From assembly GCA_022844275.1 (NCBI GenBank), contig JALHMB010000001.1, positions 1-64,000 on the forward strand: a stretch of 64,000 nucleotides of DNA. The letters are read 5' to 3'. The DNA is from Hyphomicrobiaceae bacterium (GTDB lineage: Bacteria > Pseudomonadota > Alphaproteobacteria > Rhizobiales > Hyphomicrobiaceae). Below are positions 17,532-25,943 of this stretch, piece by piece. The position numbers were made by a program, and so were the translations under genes. A model generated the notes under the pieces. It was not told where the DNA came from and searched no databases. It saw only the letters and a program-made list of their open reading frames with translations. Every line of letters starts with the position of its first letter. Within the stretch, counting starts at the first letter, position 1.

Positions 17532-18122
17532 ATGGCGCTGCGGATCGAGAGCCTGACCGGTGCTGCCGTGCGAGCGGCCATACCGGAGCTTGCCCGCCTG
17601 CGCGTCGCCGTCTTCCGTGACTGGCCGTATCTCTATGACGGCACGCTCAACTACGAGACCGCCTATCTGCGCCGCTTCGCATCCTCTGACGATGCCGTGG
17701 TTGTCGCCGCATACGATGGCGATATCGTCGTGGGTGCGGCAACGGGTGCGCCGCTCGCTGATCATGCCGAGGCCTTCGCCAAGGCATTCACGGATCGCGG
17801 GCTCGACATCCAGAGCATCTTCTACTGCGGCGAGTCCGTGCTGCTCCACAACTACCGTGGGCGCGGTCTCGGCCATGCCTTCTTCGATGGCCGCGAGGCG
17901 CATGCCCGTGCTCTCGGGCGCTTCACGCACATCACTTTTTGCGGTGTCGTCAGGCCCGACGATCATCCGCTGAAGCCTGGGAGCTATCGCCCGCTCGATG
18001 CGTTCTGGATGAAGCGCGGATACGCCAAGGTCGAAGGCTTGACCGGATCGTTCGCGTGGAAGGACATTGAACAGAACGAGGAGACACCGAAGCTGATGCA
18101 GTTCTGGATGAAGGCGCTCTGA
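17532..18122 (+). CDS. GNAT-family N-acetyltransferase
   Basis: 196 residues from the ATG at 17532 (GGAAG upstream). It has a GNAT-type core with 'AIPELARLRVAVFRDWPYLYDGTL' at the start, strand 4 'IQSIFYCGESVLLHNYRGRGLGHAFFDGREAHARALG' holding the acetyl-CoA pyrophosphate loop (R-G-R-G-L-G), then 'HITFCGVVRPDDHP' and 'RPLDAFWMKRGYAKVEGL'. The downstream gene is a nitrilase-superfamily amidase one base away (TGA then ATG). The same two domains are fused in one polypeptide in one nitrilase branch, so these two probably act on linked substrates. The acceptor is unknown. Confidence 0.8.
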   Translation: MALRIESLTGAAVRAAIPELARLRVAVFRDWPYLYDGTLNYETAYLRRFASSDDAVVVAAYDGDIVVGAATGAPLADHAEAFAKAFTDRGLDIQSIFYCGESVLLHNYRGRGLGHAFFDGREAHARALGRFTHITFCGVVRPDDHPLKPGSYRPLDAFWMKRGYAKVEGLTGSFAWKDIEQNEETPKLMQFWMKAL

Positions 18123-18123
18123 C

Positions 18124-19035
18124 ATGGCAGTGCCTGCAAGAACCGTCCGCATTGCCGCTGCCGCCTATCCGCTCGACGCGCTGCCGACGCTCGGCGCCGT
18201 CGAAGACAAGATTGCGCGCTGGGTTGCCGAAGCCGCGGCTGACGGTGCGGAGTTGCTTGTCTTTCCCGAGTACGGCGCCATGGAACTGGCGGCGCCGGCT
18301 GGCGAGGCCATCGTAGCAAGCCTAGATGCTTCGCTCGAAGCGGTTTCCGCCGCGCGAGACCGCATCGACGCCGTGCACGCCGATCTCGCTGCGCGGCACA
18401 AGGTGCACATTTTGGGTGCGAGCGGACCACGTCTCGGGGCTGACGGGCGCTATCGGAATACCGCGCGCTTATTCGCGCCGTCTGGCAGATCCGGCGCGCA
18501 GGACAAGCGCGTCATGACGCCTTTCGAGCACGATTGGGGCATCGTGCCGGGAGAGAGCACGCAGGTGTTCGACACGACGCTTGGGCGGATCGGCGTCGCG
18601 ATCTGCTACGACAGCGAGTTCCCGATGCTGGTCCGCGCGATGATCGAAGCCGGTGCCGGAATCATCCTCGTGCCAAGCTGCACAGAGTTCGTCTCGGGCT
18701 ATCACCGCATCCGCACATCCGCCATGGCGCGCGCGCTCGAGGGGACCTGCGTCGCGGTCGTATCACCGACCGTCGGCGATTCCACATGGTCACCAGCCGT
18801 GGACTACAACAATGGGGCCGCCGGCATCTATGTTCCGGCGGAGCGCGGCCTCTCCGAAACGGGCATTCTCGCCGAGGGCCAATTCAACGACCCCGGCTGG
18901 GTCCATGCCACGGCCGATCTCGCCGCACTGGCCCGTCTTGCCGATACGGGCGAGATGCGCAATCGCGCCGACTGGCAGCTCCAGCCGGGGGGGACTGATG
19001 CGCTCCCGGCGGCGACCATCGTCCCGCTTCTATAA
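18124..19035 (+). CDS. Carbon-nitrogen hydrolase (nitrilase superfamily)
   Basis: 303 residues with the full catalytic triad of the family: Glu49 ('LLVFPEYGAMEL'), Lys128 ('AQDKRVMTPFEHD') and Cys161 ('GVAICYDSEFP'). The middle and end ('IILVPSCTEFVSGYHRIRTSAMARALEG', 'VGDSTWSPAVDYNNGAAGIYVP') resemble the branch that is often fused to, or next to, a GNAT domain. It should hydrolyse a C-N bond (amide or carbamoyl-amine). It follows the GNAT gene by one base and is probably translationally coupled to it. The exact substrate cannot be named. Confidence 0.85.
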   Translation: MAVPARTVRIAAAAYPLDALPTLGAVEDKIARWVAEAAADGAELLVFPEYGAMELAAPAGEAIVASLDASLEAVSAARDRIDAVHADLAARHKVHILGASGPRLGADGRYRNTARLFAPSGRSGAQDKRVMTPFEHDWGIVPGESTQVFDTTLGRIGVAICYDSEFPMLVRAMIEAGAGIILVPSCTEFVSGYHRIRTSAMARALEGTCVAVVSPTVGDSTWSPAVDYNNGAAGIYVPAERGLSETGILAEGQFNDPGWVHATADLAALARLADTGEMRNRADWQLQPGGTDALPAATIVPLL

Positions 19036-19106
19036 GACGCCCGCGGCTTCCCTCGGCGGCGGACTTTCTTTAGAAGGGGCCGGCTGCCAGCTCGAACGAG
19101 GTTTTT

Positions 19107-19835
19107 ATGGAAAAGGGCACCCGTCTCGCGAACCGCATCGCGCTCGTCACCGGCGCCTCGCGCGGGATCGGTCGTGCCGTGGCCATCGGCCTCGCGCGCG
19201 AAGGGGCACATGTGGTTATGCTGGCGCGCACGGTCGGCGGGCTGGAAGAAGTGGATGACGAGATCCGCGCCTTCGGCGGCACCGCGACGCTCGTCAACCT
19301 GGACCTGAAACAGAGCGACAAGGTCGATGCCCTGGGGCCGACGCTCTACCAGCGCTGGGGCAAGCTCGACATTCTCGTCGCCAATGCGGGCGTGCTCGGG
19401 CCGCTCTCGCCGCTCGCCCACATCACAGGCGATGCCTGGAACGAGGTCATCGAGGTCAATCTGACGGCCAACTGGCGGCTCATCCGCTCGCTCGATCCCG
19501 TGCTCAGGCGCTCGGACGCGGCCCGCGCGGTGTTCGTCTCCTCTGGCGCTGCAGCGGCGAAGAATGCCTATTGGGGGCCGTACTCCGTTTCCAAGGCCGG
19601 CCTCGAGGCGCTGGTTAAAACCTATGCCCATGAAGTCGCGAGCACGCCGATCAAGGTGAACCTGCTCAATCCAGGCCCCGTGCGCACGACCATGCGGCAG
19701 CGCGCCTTCCCCGGCGAGAACCCCGCGACACTCCCCGAGCCCGAGGCCCTGGTGCCCCTTTTCCTCGATCTAGTCGATGCCGGGCAGGTCGAGAGCGGCA
19801 AGGTCTATGACTTCAAGACCGGCACGAGCAAATAG
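19107..19835 (+). CDS. SDR-family oxidoreductase
   Basis: 242 residues. Cofactor motif TGASRGIG at 15-22, 'VANAGVLGPL' at 91-100, catalytic Ser146, Tyr159 and Lys163 ('VFVSSGAAAAKNAYWGPYSVSKAGLE'). The C-terminus ('ALVPLFLDLVDAGQVESGKVYDFKTG') has the short form seen in YciK-like and similar alphaproteobacterial SDRs. Arg19 in the glycine loop suggests NADPH. It is 71 bp after the nitrilase gene on the same strand and may be part of the same transcript. Substrate unknown. Confidence 0.85.
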   Translation: MEKGTRLANRIALVTGASRGIGRAVAIGLAREGAHVVMLARTVGGLEEVDDEIRAFGGTATLVNLDLKQSDKVDALGPTLYQRWGKLDILVANAGVLGPLSPLAHITGDAWNEVIEVNLTANWRLIRSLDPVLRRSDAARAVFVSSGAAAAKNAYWGPYSVSKAGLEALVKTYAHEVASTPIKVNLLNPGPVRTTMRQRAFPGENPATLPEPEALVPLFLDLVDAGQVESGKVYDFKTGTSK

Positions 19836-19966
19836 CGTTTCCCGATCAGTTGCATAGGGCCTCCGCCCCGCGGCACCTTGCAGCCGGCAGAGCCGGGAAC
19901 TAGGTTGACCGCAAAGCCCGGGCACGACCCTACGCCCGAAAATCAATCGAGGAGCCCGAAGCCATC

Positions 19967-21016
19967 GTGACCTTCGCTGAAGGCGTCGCCGCCGCTGTCG
20001 GCCGCACCCCCCTCATCAAGCTGCGCCGCGTCTCCGAGGAGACCGGATGCACTATCCTCGGCAAGGCCGAGTTCATGAACCCGGGCCAGTCGGTCAAGGA
20101 CCGCGCGGCCCTGTTCATCATCCGGGATGCCGTCGCTAAGGGCCAGCTCAGGCCCGGCGGCACCATCGTCGAAGGCACGGCGGGTAATACCGGCATCGGC
20201 CTCACCGTCATCGGCAATGCGCTGGGCTACCGCTCTGTGATCGTGATCCCCGAGACGCAGGCGCAGGAGAAGAAGGACACATTGCGCCTGCTCGGCGCCG
20301 AACTCGTCGAGGTGCCGGCCGTCCCGTACAGGAACCCCAACAACTACGTGAAGTACTCCGCGCGCCTCGCTGAAGCGCTCGCGAAGACCGAGCCGAACGG
20401 CGCCATCTGGGCGAACCAGTTCGACAATGTCGCCAACCGCCAGGCTCACATCGAGACCACGGCGCCGGAGATCTGGGACGCGCTGGGCGGCAAGGTCGAC
20501 GGCTTTGTGTCCGCTGTCGGATCGGGCGGCACGCTCGCAGGAACGGCGATCGGCCTCAGGGCGAAGAACCCGAAGGTGCAGATTGCTCTGGCGGACGTAC
20601 CCGGCGCCGCACTGCACAGCTACTACACGACGGGCGTGCTCAAGTCCGAAGGCTCCTCCATCACCGAGGGCATCGGCCAAGGCCGGATTACCGCGAACCT
20701 CGAAGGCCTCACCGTCGATCACTCGTATCTCATTCCGGATGCCGAGAGCGTCGCGATCGTCTTCCAACTTCTCGCGGAAGAAGGCCTCTGCCTCGGCTCG
20801 TCCTCGGGCGTGAACATTGCGGGCGCCGTGCGCCTCGCACGTGAGCTGGGTCCCGGCCGCACAATCGTGACCCTCCTCTGCGACTACGGCACGCGCTACC
20901 AGTCCAAGCTCTTCAATCCCGAGTTCCTGCGCTCGAAGAACTTGCCCGTGCCGAGCTGGCTAGCGAACCCGCCCGCACCCGTGCCGACTGTTTTCGAACC
21001 AGTCGAAGGAAGCTGA
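19967..21016 (+). CDS. cysK: Cysteine synthase A-type PLP enzyme
   Basis: 349 residues from a GTG at 19967 with CGAGGAG shortly upstream. The PLP-binding Lys44 is in 'NPGQSVKDRAA', the substrate loop in 'EGTAGNTGIGL', and the phosphate-binding loop in 'VGSGGTLAGTAIGL'. The enzyme makes L-cysteine from O-acetylserine and sulfide. The 'YRNPNNYVKYSARLAE' insertion and the C-terminal 'LFNPEFLRSKNLPVPSWL' extension are those of the longer alphaproteobacterial form. An AlaX-like protein (4 bp later) and a mercaptopyruvate sulfurtransferase follow, forming a compact sulfur/cysteine-linked operon. Confidence 0.9.
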   Translation: MTFAEGVAAAVGRTPLIKLRRVSEETGCTILGKAEFMNPGQSVKDRAALFIIRDAVAKGQLRPGGTIVEGTAGNTGIGLTVIGNALGYRSVIVIPETQAQEKKDTLRLLGAELVEVPAVPYRNPNNYVKYSARLAEALAKTEPNGAIWANQFDNVANRQAHIETTAPEIWDALGGKVDGFVSAVGSGGTLAGTAIGLRAKNPKVQIALADVPGAALHSYYTTGVLKSEGSSITEGIGQGRITANLEGLTVDHSYLIPDAESVAIVFQLLAEEGLCLGSSSGVNIAGAVRLARELGPGRTIVTLLCDYGTRYQSKLFNPEFLRSKNLPVPSWLANPPAPVPTVFEPVEGS

Positions 21017-21020
21017 GCGC

Positions 21021-21740
21021 ATGACCGAGACGCTCTTTCGCTCGGATGCCTACGCGCGCACCTGCGACGCCTATGTCACGGCAGTCAATGACCGCGGCGG
21101 CATCATTCTCGATCGCACAATCCTTTATGCCAGCGCCGGCGGCCAGCCCGGAGACCTCGGCGCTCTGACGTGGGAAGGCGGCGTGTGTCGCATCGCGACG
21201 ACCGTCTATGACGCAGACAAGACAACGATCGTGCATGTCCCGGCCGAAGGCTCGACGCTGCCGGCGCCCGGCTTGCCCGTGCACGTCACGCTCGATTGGG
21301 ACACGCGGCACAAGCATATGCGCGTGCACACGGCGTTGCATCTTCTCTGCTCGCTCGTGAAATGGCCGGTGACAGGCGGTCAGATCGGTACCGAGGAAGG
21401 ACGTCTCGATTTCGACATCGCCGACATGACGGGCATCGACAAAGAGACGCTCACCGCGGCGCTCAACGCGCTCGTCGATACCGACCATCCCGTCTCGACG
21501 CGCTGGATCACGGAGGCCGAACTCGACGCCAAACCGCATCTCGTGCGCACCATGAGCGTGAAGCCGCCCATGGGGTCGGGCAAGGTCCGCCTCGTTGCCA
21601 TCGGCGAGGACGATGCCGTCGACTTGCAGCCGTGCGGCGGCACGCACGTCGCGCGCACCGGCGAGATCGGCCGTCTCGCCGTCGTGAAAATCGAGAACAA
21701 GGGCAAGCAGAACCGGCGCATCCGCGTCGCGCTCGCGTGA
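21021..21740 (+). CDS. Free-standing alanyl-tRNA editing protein (AlaX-like)
   Basis: 239 residues, matching the editing part of alanyl-tRNA synthetase. 'ILDRTILYASAGGQPGDLG' at 30-47 is the glycine-rich entry. Zinc ligands are His103 and His107 ('RVHTALHLL') and Cys205 and His209 ('QPCGGTHVA'). Such trans-editing factors remove serine or glycine wrongly loaded onto tRNA-Ala. There is no aminoacylation domain. It lies 4 bp after cysK and 30 bp before sseA, so it is very likely co-expressed with them. That link between cysteine/serine metabolism and mischarging control is an inference from position. Confidence 0.88.
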   Translation: MTETLFRSDAYARTCDAYVTAVNDRGGIILDRTILYASAGGQPGDLGALTWEGGVCRIATTVYDADKTTIVHVPAEGSTLPAPGLPVHVTLDWDTRHKHMRVHTALHLLCSLVKWPVTGGQIGTEEGRLDFDIADMTGIDKETLTAALNALVDTDHPVSTRWITEAELDAKPHLVRTMSVKPPMGSGKVRLVAIGEDDAVDLQPCGGTHVARTGEIGRLAVVKIENKGKQNRRIRVALA

Positions 21741-21770
21741 ACCCACTCCCGCATAGCAGAGGAAATGCCC

Positions 21771-22625
21771 ATGCCCACGAGCCCATCCAAATGGATCGTC
21801 GACACCGACTGGCTGGCTGAGCGCCTCGGCTCGCCCGATCTCGTGATCCTCGACGGCACCATGCATTTGCCGACCTCGGGCCGAAACGCACGCGCTGAGT
21901 ACGAAGCCGAGCACATTCCCGAGGCGCTGTTCTTCGACATCGACGTCGTGGCGGACAAGTCCAATCCGCTCCCGCACATGCTGCCTTCGACCGTGCAGTT
22001 CGCGGCGCAGGTGAAGAAAATGGGCATCGGCGATGGCTCGCAGATCGTCGTCTACGACACCGAGGGCCTCTACTCGGCAGCGCGTGTGTGGTGGATGTTC
22101 CGCATCATGGGGCATGACGATGTTGCCGTGCTCAACGGCGGCTTGAAGAAGTGGAAGGCCGAGGGTCGCGTTGTCACCGACGAGCCGCCGCGCCCGCGCC
22201 AGCCGCGCCACTTCACGCCGCGCTTCAATGCCGCGCTCGTACGCGACGCCGATGACGTCAAGGCGCTGATCGGCCACGCGACGACACAGATCATCGACGC
22301 ACGTGCGGCGGCGCGCTTTGCCGGCACGGTACCGGAGCCTCGCGCGGGGCTACGCTCGGGTCACATTCCAAGCTCGCGCAATGTGCCTTTCACCAATCTG
22401 CTCAACAAGGACGGCACGCTGAAGGACGAAGCAGGCTTACGCGCGGCCTTCGAGGCGGCGGGCGTCGACACCAATCGCCCAGTCGTGGCGAGCTGTGGCT
22501 CGGGCGTGACGGCAGGCGTCATTGCTTTCGCACTCGCCCAGCTCGGATATCCGGATGCCGCCGTCTACGACGGTTCGTGGACCGAGTGGGGCGCGCGCAC
22601 GGATCTGCCGATCGAAACGGGCTGA
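21771..22625 (+). CDS. sseA: 3-mercaptopyruvate sulfurtransferase
   Basis: 284 residues from the ATG at 21771; an ATG six bases earlier sits directly on the GAGGAA Shine-Dalgarno and is less likely. It has two rhodanese domains; the second carries the active-site loop CGSGVTA with the persulfide-forming Cys242, typical of mercaptopyruvate rather than thiosulfate enzymes. Other landmarks are 'GRNARAEYEAEHIPEALFFDID' and 'NGGLKKWKAEGR'. It moves sulfur from 3-mercaptopyruvate to thiophilic acceptors in the cytoplasm. It is the last gene of the cysK-alaX-sseA run. Confidence 0.93.
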   Translation: MPTSPSKWIVDTDWLAERLGSPDLVILDGTMHLPTSGRNARAEYEAEHIPEALFFDIDVVADKSNPLPHMLPSTVQFAAQVKKMGIGDGSQIVVYDTEGLYSAARVWWMFRIMGHDDVAVLNGGLKKWKAEGRVVTDEPPRPRQPRHFTPRFNAALVRDADDVKALIGHATTQIIDARAAARFAGTVPEPRAGLRSGHIPSSRNVPFTNLLNKDGTLKDEAGLRAAFEAAGVDTNRPVVASCGSGVTAGVIAFALAQLGYPDAAVYDGSWTEWGARTDLPIETG

Positions 22626-22638
22626 GGAATACAAAACA

Positions 22639-23592
22639 ATGTCAGAGAAACCACTCGTTCCGCTGTCCGCGATCTCGTGGGTCGGCAGCGGACTGAAGCG
22701 GCCTGAATGCGTGCTCACGACGGCGAAGGGTGAAATCTTCGTCGGCGATCATGAGGCGGGTATCGCCGAGATCGGCAAGCCGAAGCGCACGCTCGTCGGC
22801 GCGCCGCCGGGGTTCGTTCCGAACGGCGTTGCCATGCGGCCCGATCGCCAGTTCCTCATTGCCAACCTCGGTCCCGGCGGCGGCATGTGGCGGCTCGATC
22901 ATGAGTGGCGCCTCTGGCCCGAGCTGTTCGAGGTCGAGGGCGAGGCATTGCGCGTGTGCAACTTCGTCGGCCTCGACGCCAACCACAACGAGTGGATCTC
23001 TGTCTCCACACGGCAATATCCGCGCGAGCTCGCCATGAAGCCCGGCTTCGGCGACGGCTTCATCGTCCGCCGCGACAAGCAGGGCGCGCGCATCGTCGCT
23101 GGCGATATCGCCTACACGAACGAGTGCCACGTCGACCCGAGCGGACAGTGGCTGTGGGTCAACGAGACCATGGGCCACCGCATCACACGCTTTCCCGTCA
23201 CGAAGCACGGCCTCGGACGGCGCGAGGTCATGCACGAATTCGGGCCAGGTGAACTGCCGGACGGCTTTGCCTTCGATGCCGAAGGCGCGGCATGGGTTGC
23301 CTGCGTCGTCTCGAATCGCGTCATCCGCATCGAGGCGAACGGTCGCCGAACGCTCATTCTCGACGACTCCGATCAGGACGTCATCGATCGCGCCGAAGCG
23401 CAGTTTCAGCGCGGGCTTGGTGGGCGTGAGGGTCTCGAAGGTGGCGCGACGCGCTCGCTCAGGAATATCGCGAGCGTGGCCTTCGGCGGACCCGACCTCA
23501 AGACGGTCTATCTCGGCTGCCTCAATGGCACGGGCGTCGTCTCGTTCTCCTCACCGATCGCGGGCGCCGAGCCCGTTCAGTGGCGCTGGTAG
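22639..23592 (+). CDS. SMP-30/gluconolactonase-like protein
   Basis: 317 residues; the start at 22639 is 13 bp after the sseA stop. The sequence is a six-bladed beta-propeller of the SMP-30/gluconolactonase/LRE type: 'RPECVLTTAKGEIFVGDHEAGIAEI', 'FVPNGVAMRPDRQFLIANLG', 'YTNECHVDPSGQWLWVNETMGHRITRFPV' and 'LPDGFAFDAEGAAWVACVVSNRVIRI'. The Glu, Asn and Asp residues in these blocks are candidates for the central metal site. It may be a lactonase for sugar or other lactones. It precedes an MBL hydrolase and an enolase-superfamily enzyme, which fits carbon catabolism. Confidence 0.8.
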   Translation: MSEKPLVPLSAISWVGSGLKRPECVLTTAKGEIFVGDHEAGIAEIGKPKRTLVGAPPGFVPNGVAMRPDRQFLIANLGPGGGMWRLDHEWRLWPELFEVEGEALRVCNFVGLDANHNEWISVSTRQYPRELAMKPGFGDGFIVRRDKQGARIVAGDIAYTNECHVDPSGQWLWVNETMGHRITRFPVTKHGLGRREVMHEFGPGELPDGFAFDAEGAAWVACVVSNRVIRIEANGRRTLILDDSDQDVIDRAEAQFQRGLGGREGLEGGATRSLRNIASVAFGGPDLKTVYLGCLNGTGVVSFSSPIAGAEPVQWRW

Positions 23593-23704
23593 CTGTCCTT
23601 TCGCGGACGGCAGCCATGCGTGCGACGCGGTGGCGGCTGTCACATCCGTGCGCTACCCCCTGCTCCTAAGGGTTGATGGCTACAGATCAGGAGCGCGATC
23701 CCGC

Positions 23705-24778
23705 ATGACATCAGCGGCAGCCGACATCCGCTATCTCCACGAGAGCCACCCGCAAGGCACCGAGACCTACCAGATCGCACCCGGCATCCTCTGGGCCCGC
23801 CTGCCGCTTCCTTTCCGGCTCAATCACGTAAATGTGTGGCTGCTGCGCGATCCCGATGGCTGGTCCATCATCGATACTGGCGCGGACACCAAGGATGCCC
23901 GCGCATTGTGGGAGGCCTTGTTTGCAGGGCCACTCGCCGACGCTCCCGTCAATCGCCTGATCGCAACACACGGCCATACCGACCACGTCGGTCTTTCGGG
24001 CTGGCTCGTCGAGCGGGCTGGCGGCGTCCCATTCTCTTCGACGCTCGGCGAGTGGATGTCGGCGCAGGTGCGCCTCTGGGACTCGCAGTCCAAACCCGCA
24101 ATCGACACGGCCGTGCGCTATCTGACCGCCCATGGTTGTGATGCCGATGCGCTGGCGTCCTACGCCGCCGATCGCGAGCGCACGCAGGCTCTGCTCGGCC
24201 CCATCCCGCCATCGTTCACGCGCCTGCGCGATGGAGAGACCATCCGCCTCGGAGAACGCGACTGGGAGGTGATCGTCGCCGGTGGTCATGCCATCGAGCA
24301 CGCCTCGTTCTGGTGCGCCGAGGATCGCATCCTGATCGCGGGCGACCAGATTCTTTCGCGCATCTCGCCCATGATCGGGGTGTTCCCGGCCATGCCCGAA
24401 GCCGACCCGCTTGCCGACTATCTCGACTCGCTGCCGCGCTTCAAGGCGTTGCCCGCAGACGCACTGGTCCTGCCGTCGCACGGGCTGCCCTTCTACGGCC
24501 TGCACGCGCGCGCCGATCAACTCGCGCACCATCACGAGCTGCGCCTCGACGATCTCGCCCGCCTCATGGACAAGCCGCGCTCTGCGATGGAGCTTGCACG
24601 CAGCCTCTTCGCGCGCGCTGTCGCCGAGGGCCAGGGCCGCCTCGCGCTCGCCGAAACGCTGGCGCACGCGAACTACCTCGTCGGCCGCGGCCGGGCCGTG
24701 CGCACGAAGACGGCGGACGGCCGCATTCTCTTCGGTCGCGCCGTGGGCACTGACGGCGAGCTCATGGCCGCGCATTGA
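23705..24778 (+). CDS. MBL-fold metallo-hydrolase
   Basis: 357 residues from the ATG at 23705; the longer open frame upstream overlaps the previous gene and is not coding. The zinc motif THGHTDHVG gives His89, His91, Asp93 and His94. Further ligands are likely in 'VAGGHAIEHASFW', 'IAGDQILSRISP' and 'VLPSHGLPF'. The C-terminal about 90 residues form a helical winged-helix-like extension ('HHELRLDDLARLMDKPRSAMELARSLFARA', 'ALAETLAHANYLVGRGRAVR'), as in the LACTB2/hydroxyacylglutathione-hydrolase-like group. Substrate unknown; thioester or lactone hydrolysis is possible. Confidence 0.85.
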   Translation: MTSAAADIRYLHESHPQGTETYQIAPGILWARLPLPFRLNHVNVWLLRDPDGWSIIDTGADTKDARALWEALFAGPLADAPVNRLIATHGHTDHVGLSGWLVERAGGVPFSSTLGEWMSAQVRLWDSQSKPAIDTAVRYLTAHGCDADALASYAADRERTQALLGPIPPSFTRLRDGETIRLGERDWEVIVAGGHAIEHASFWCAEDRILIAGDQILSRISPMIGVFPAMPEADPLADYLDSLPRFKALPADALVLPSHGLPFYGLHARADQLAHHHELRLDDLARLMDKPRSAMELARSLFARAVAEGQGRLALAETLAHANYLVGRGRAVRTKTADGRILFGRAVGTDGELMAAH

Positions 24779-24849
24779 GCCTTGCGCCCGGCAGGCCCGT
24801 CGCGCAATCGTAGAGCGCAACAAGAAAATGCCTGCTGGGAGAAAGCGCC

Positions 24850-25938
24850 ATGCGCGTCACGGATTTGCGCACGATCATCGTCGAGCTGCCGCTAGCGCGC
24901 CCGACACTCAACTCGAGCGGTGTCGGCCATGACCGCATTCGCTGCGTGCTCGTCTTTCTCGACACCGACGTCGGCGTAACGGGCGAGAGCTTCCTCTTCA
25001 CGAACGGCGGCCGGCGCATCGAGGTGCTCGAGGCCATGGTACAGAGCCTCAAGCCGGCGGTTGTCGGCGCGGACGTCCGCCATGCCGAACGCATCTGGGA
25101 CAAGCTCTGGAAGGAACTTTACTTCCTCGGCCACAAGGGCGTGACGATCTTCGGGCTCGCCGCAATCGACACCGCGCTCTGGGATGCCAAGGGCAAGGCG
25201 CTCGGCGCTTCGCTGACGAGTATGCTCGGCAGTGCGCACGACCGCATTCCCGTCTATTCGAGCGCAGGTCTCTGGCTCTCAGCGACACCTGACGAACTCG
25301 CCAAGGAAGCGACCGGCTACATCGCGCAAGGTTTCGGCGGCGTGAAGATGCGGCTTGGCAAGAAGCACGTCGAAGAAGACGTCGAGCGCGTTGCGGCCGT
25401 GCGCAAAGCCCTTGGTCCCAAAGTGCCGCTCATGTGCGATTGCAGTCGCGGTTTCACAGCGGATCACGCGATCCGGCTCGCGCGCAGACTCGAGGCCTTC
25501 GACCTCACGTGGTTCGAGGAACCCGTGCCACCGTACGACTATCGCGGCTCGGGCCGCGTCGCAGCGGCAATCGATACGCCCATCGCCAGCGGCGAGACGG
25601 AGGCCACGCGCTACGGCTTCCGCGAGATGCTCGCGCACGGCTCGGCAGACATCTGGATGGCAGACCTCGGTCGCGTCGGCGGCGTCAGTGAGTTCATCAA
25701 GGTGGCGTACCTCGCCGCGGCCCACGACATTCCGATCTCGAACCACCTTTTCACCGAGCAGAGTGTCTCGATCCTCGGCGCGTTCGCCAACGCGACGTGG
25801 CTCGAATACATACCGTGGACAGCCATGCTCTATCGCGAGCGCATAGCCATCGAGAACGGCCACGTCGCAGTCCCGGACCGCCCAGGCCTCGGCTTCACAT
25901 TCGATCCGGACGCAATCGAGCGCTATCGCGTGCGTTGA
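24850..25938 (+). CDS. Mandelate racemase/muconate lactonizing enzyme-family protein
   Basis: 362 residues of the enolase superfamily. The capping domain comes first ('VELPLARPTLNSSGVGHDRI'), then the barrel. Predicted metal ligands are Asp197 ('MCDCSRG'), Glu223 ('WFEEP') and Glu249 ('SGETEA'). The acid/base candidates are Lys166 in 'GVKMRLG', where the usual K-x-K is K-M-R, and His299 ('ISNHLF'). A dehydratase or epimerase of acid sugars is the best general guess. It lies 72 bp after the MBL gene. K-x-R rather than K-x-K narrows the subgroup, but I cannot name it. Confidence 0.85.
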   Translation: MRVTDLRTIIVELPLARPTLNSSGVGHDRIRCVLVFLDTDVGVTGESFLFTNGGRRIEVLEAMVQSLKPAVVGADVRHAERIWDKLWKELYFLGHKGVTIFGLAAIDTALWDAKGKALGASLTSMLGSAHDRIPVYSSAGLWLSATPDELAKEATGYIAQGFGGVKMRLGKKHVEEDVERVAAVRKALGPKVPLMCDCSRGFTADHAIRLARRLEAFDLTWFEEPVPPYDYRGSGRVAAAIDTPIASGETEATRYGFREMLAHGSADIWMADLGRVGGVSEFIKVAYLAAAHDIPISNHLFTEQSVSILGAFANATWLEYIPWTAMLYRERIAIENGHVAVPDRPGLGFTFDPDAIERYRVR

Positions 25939-25943
25939 CGCGA

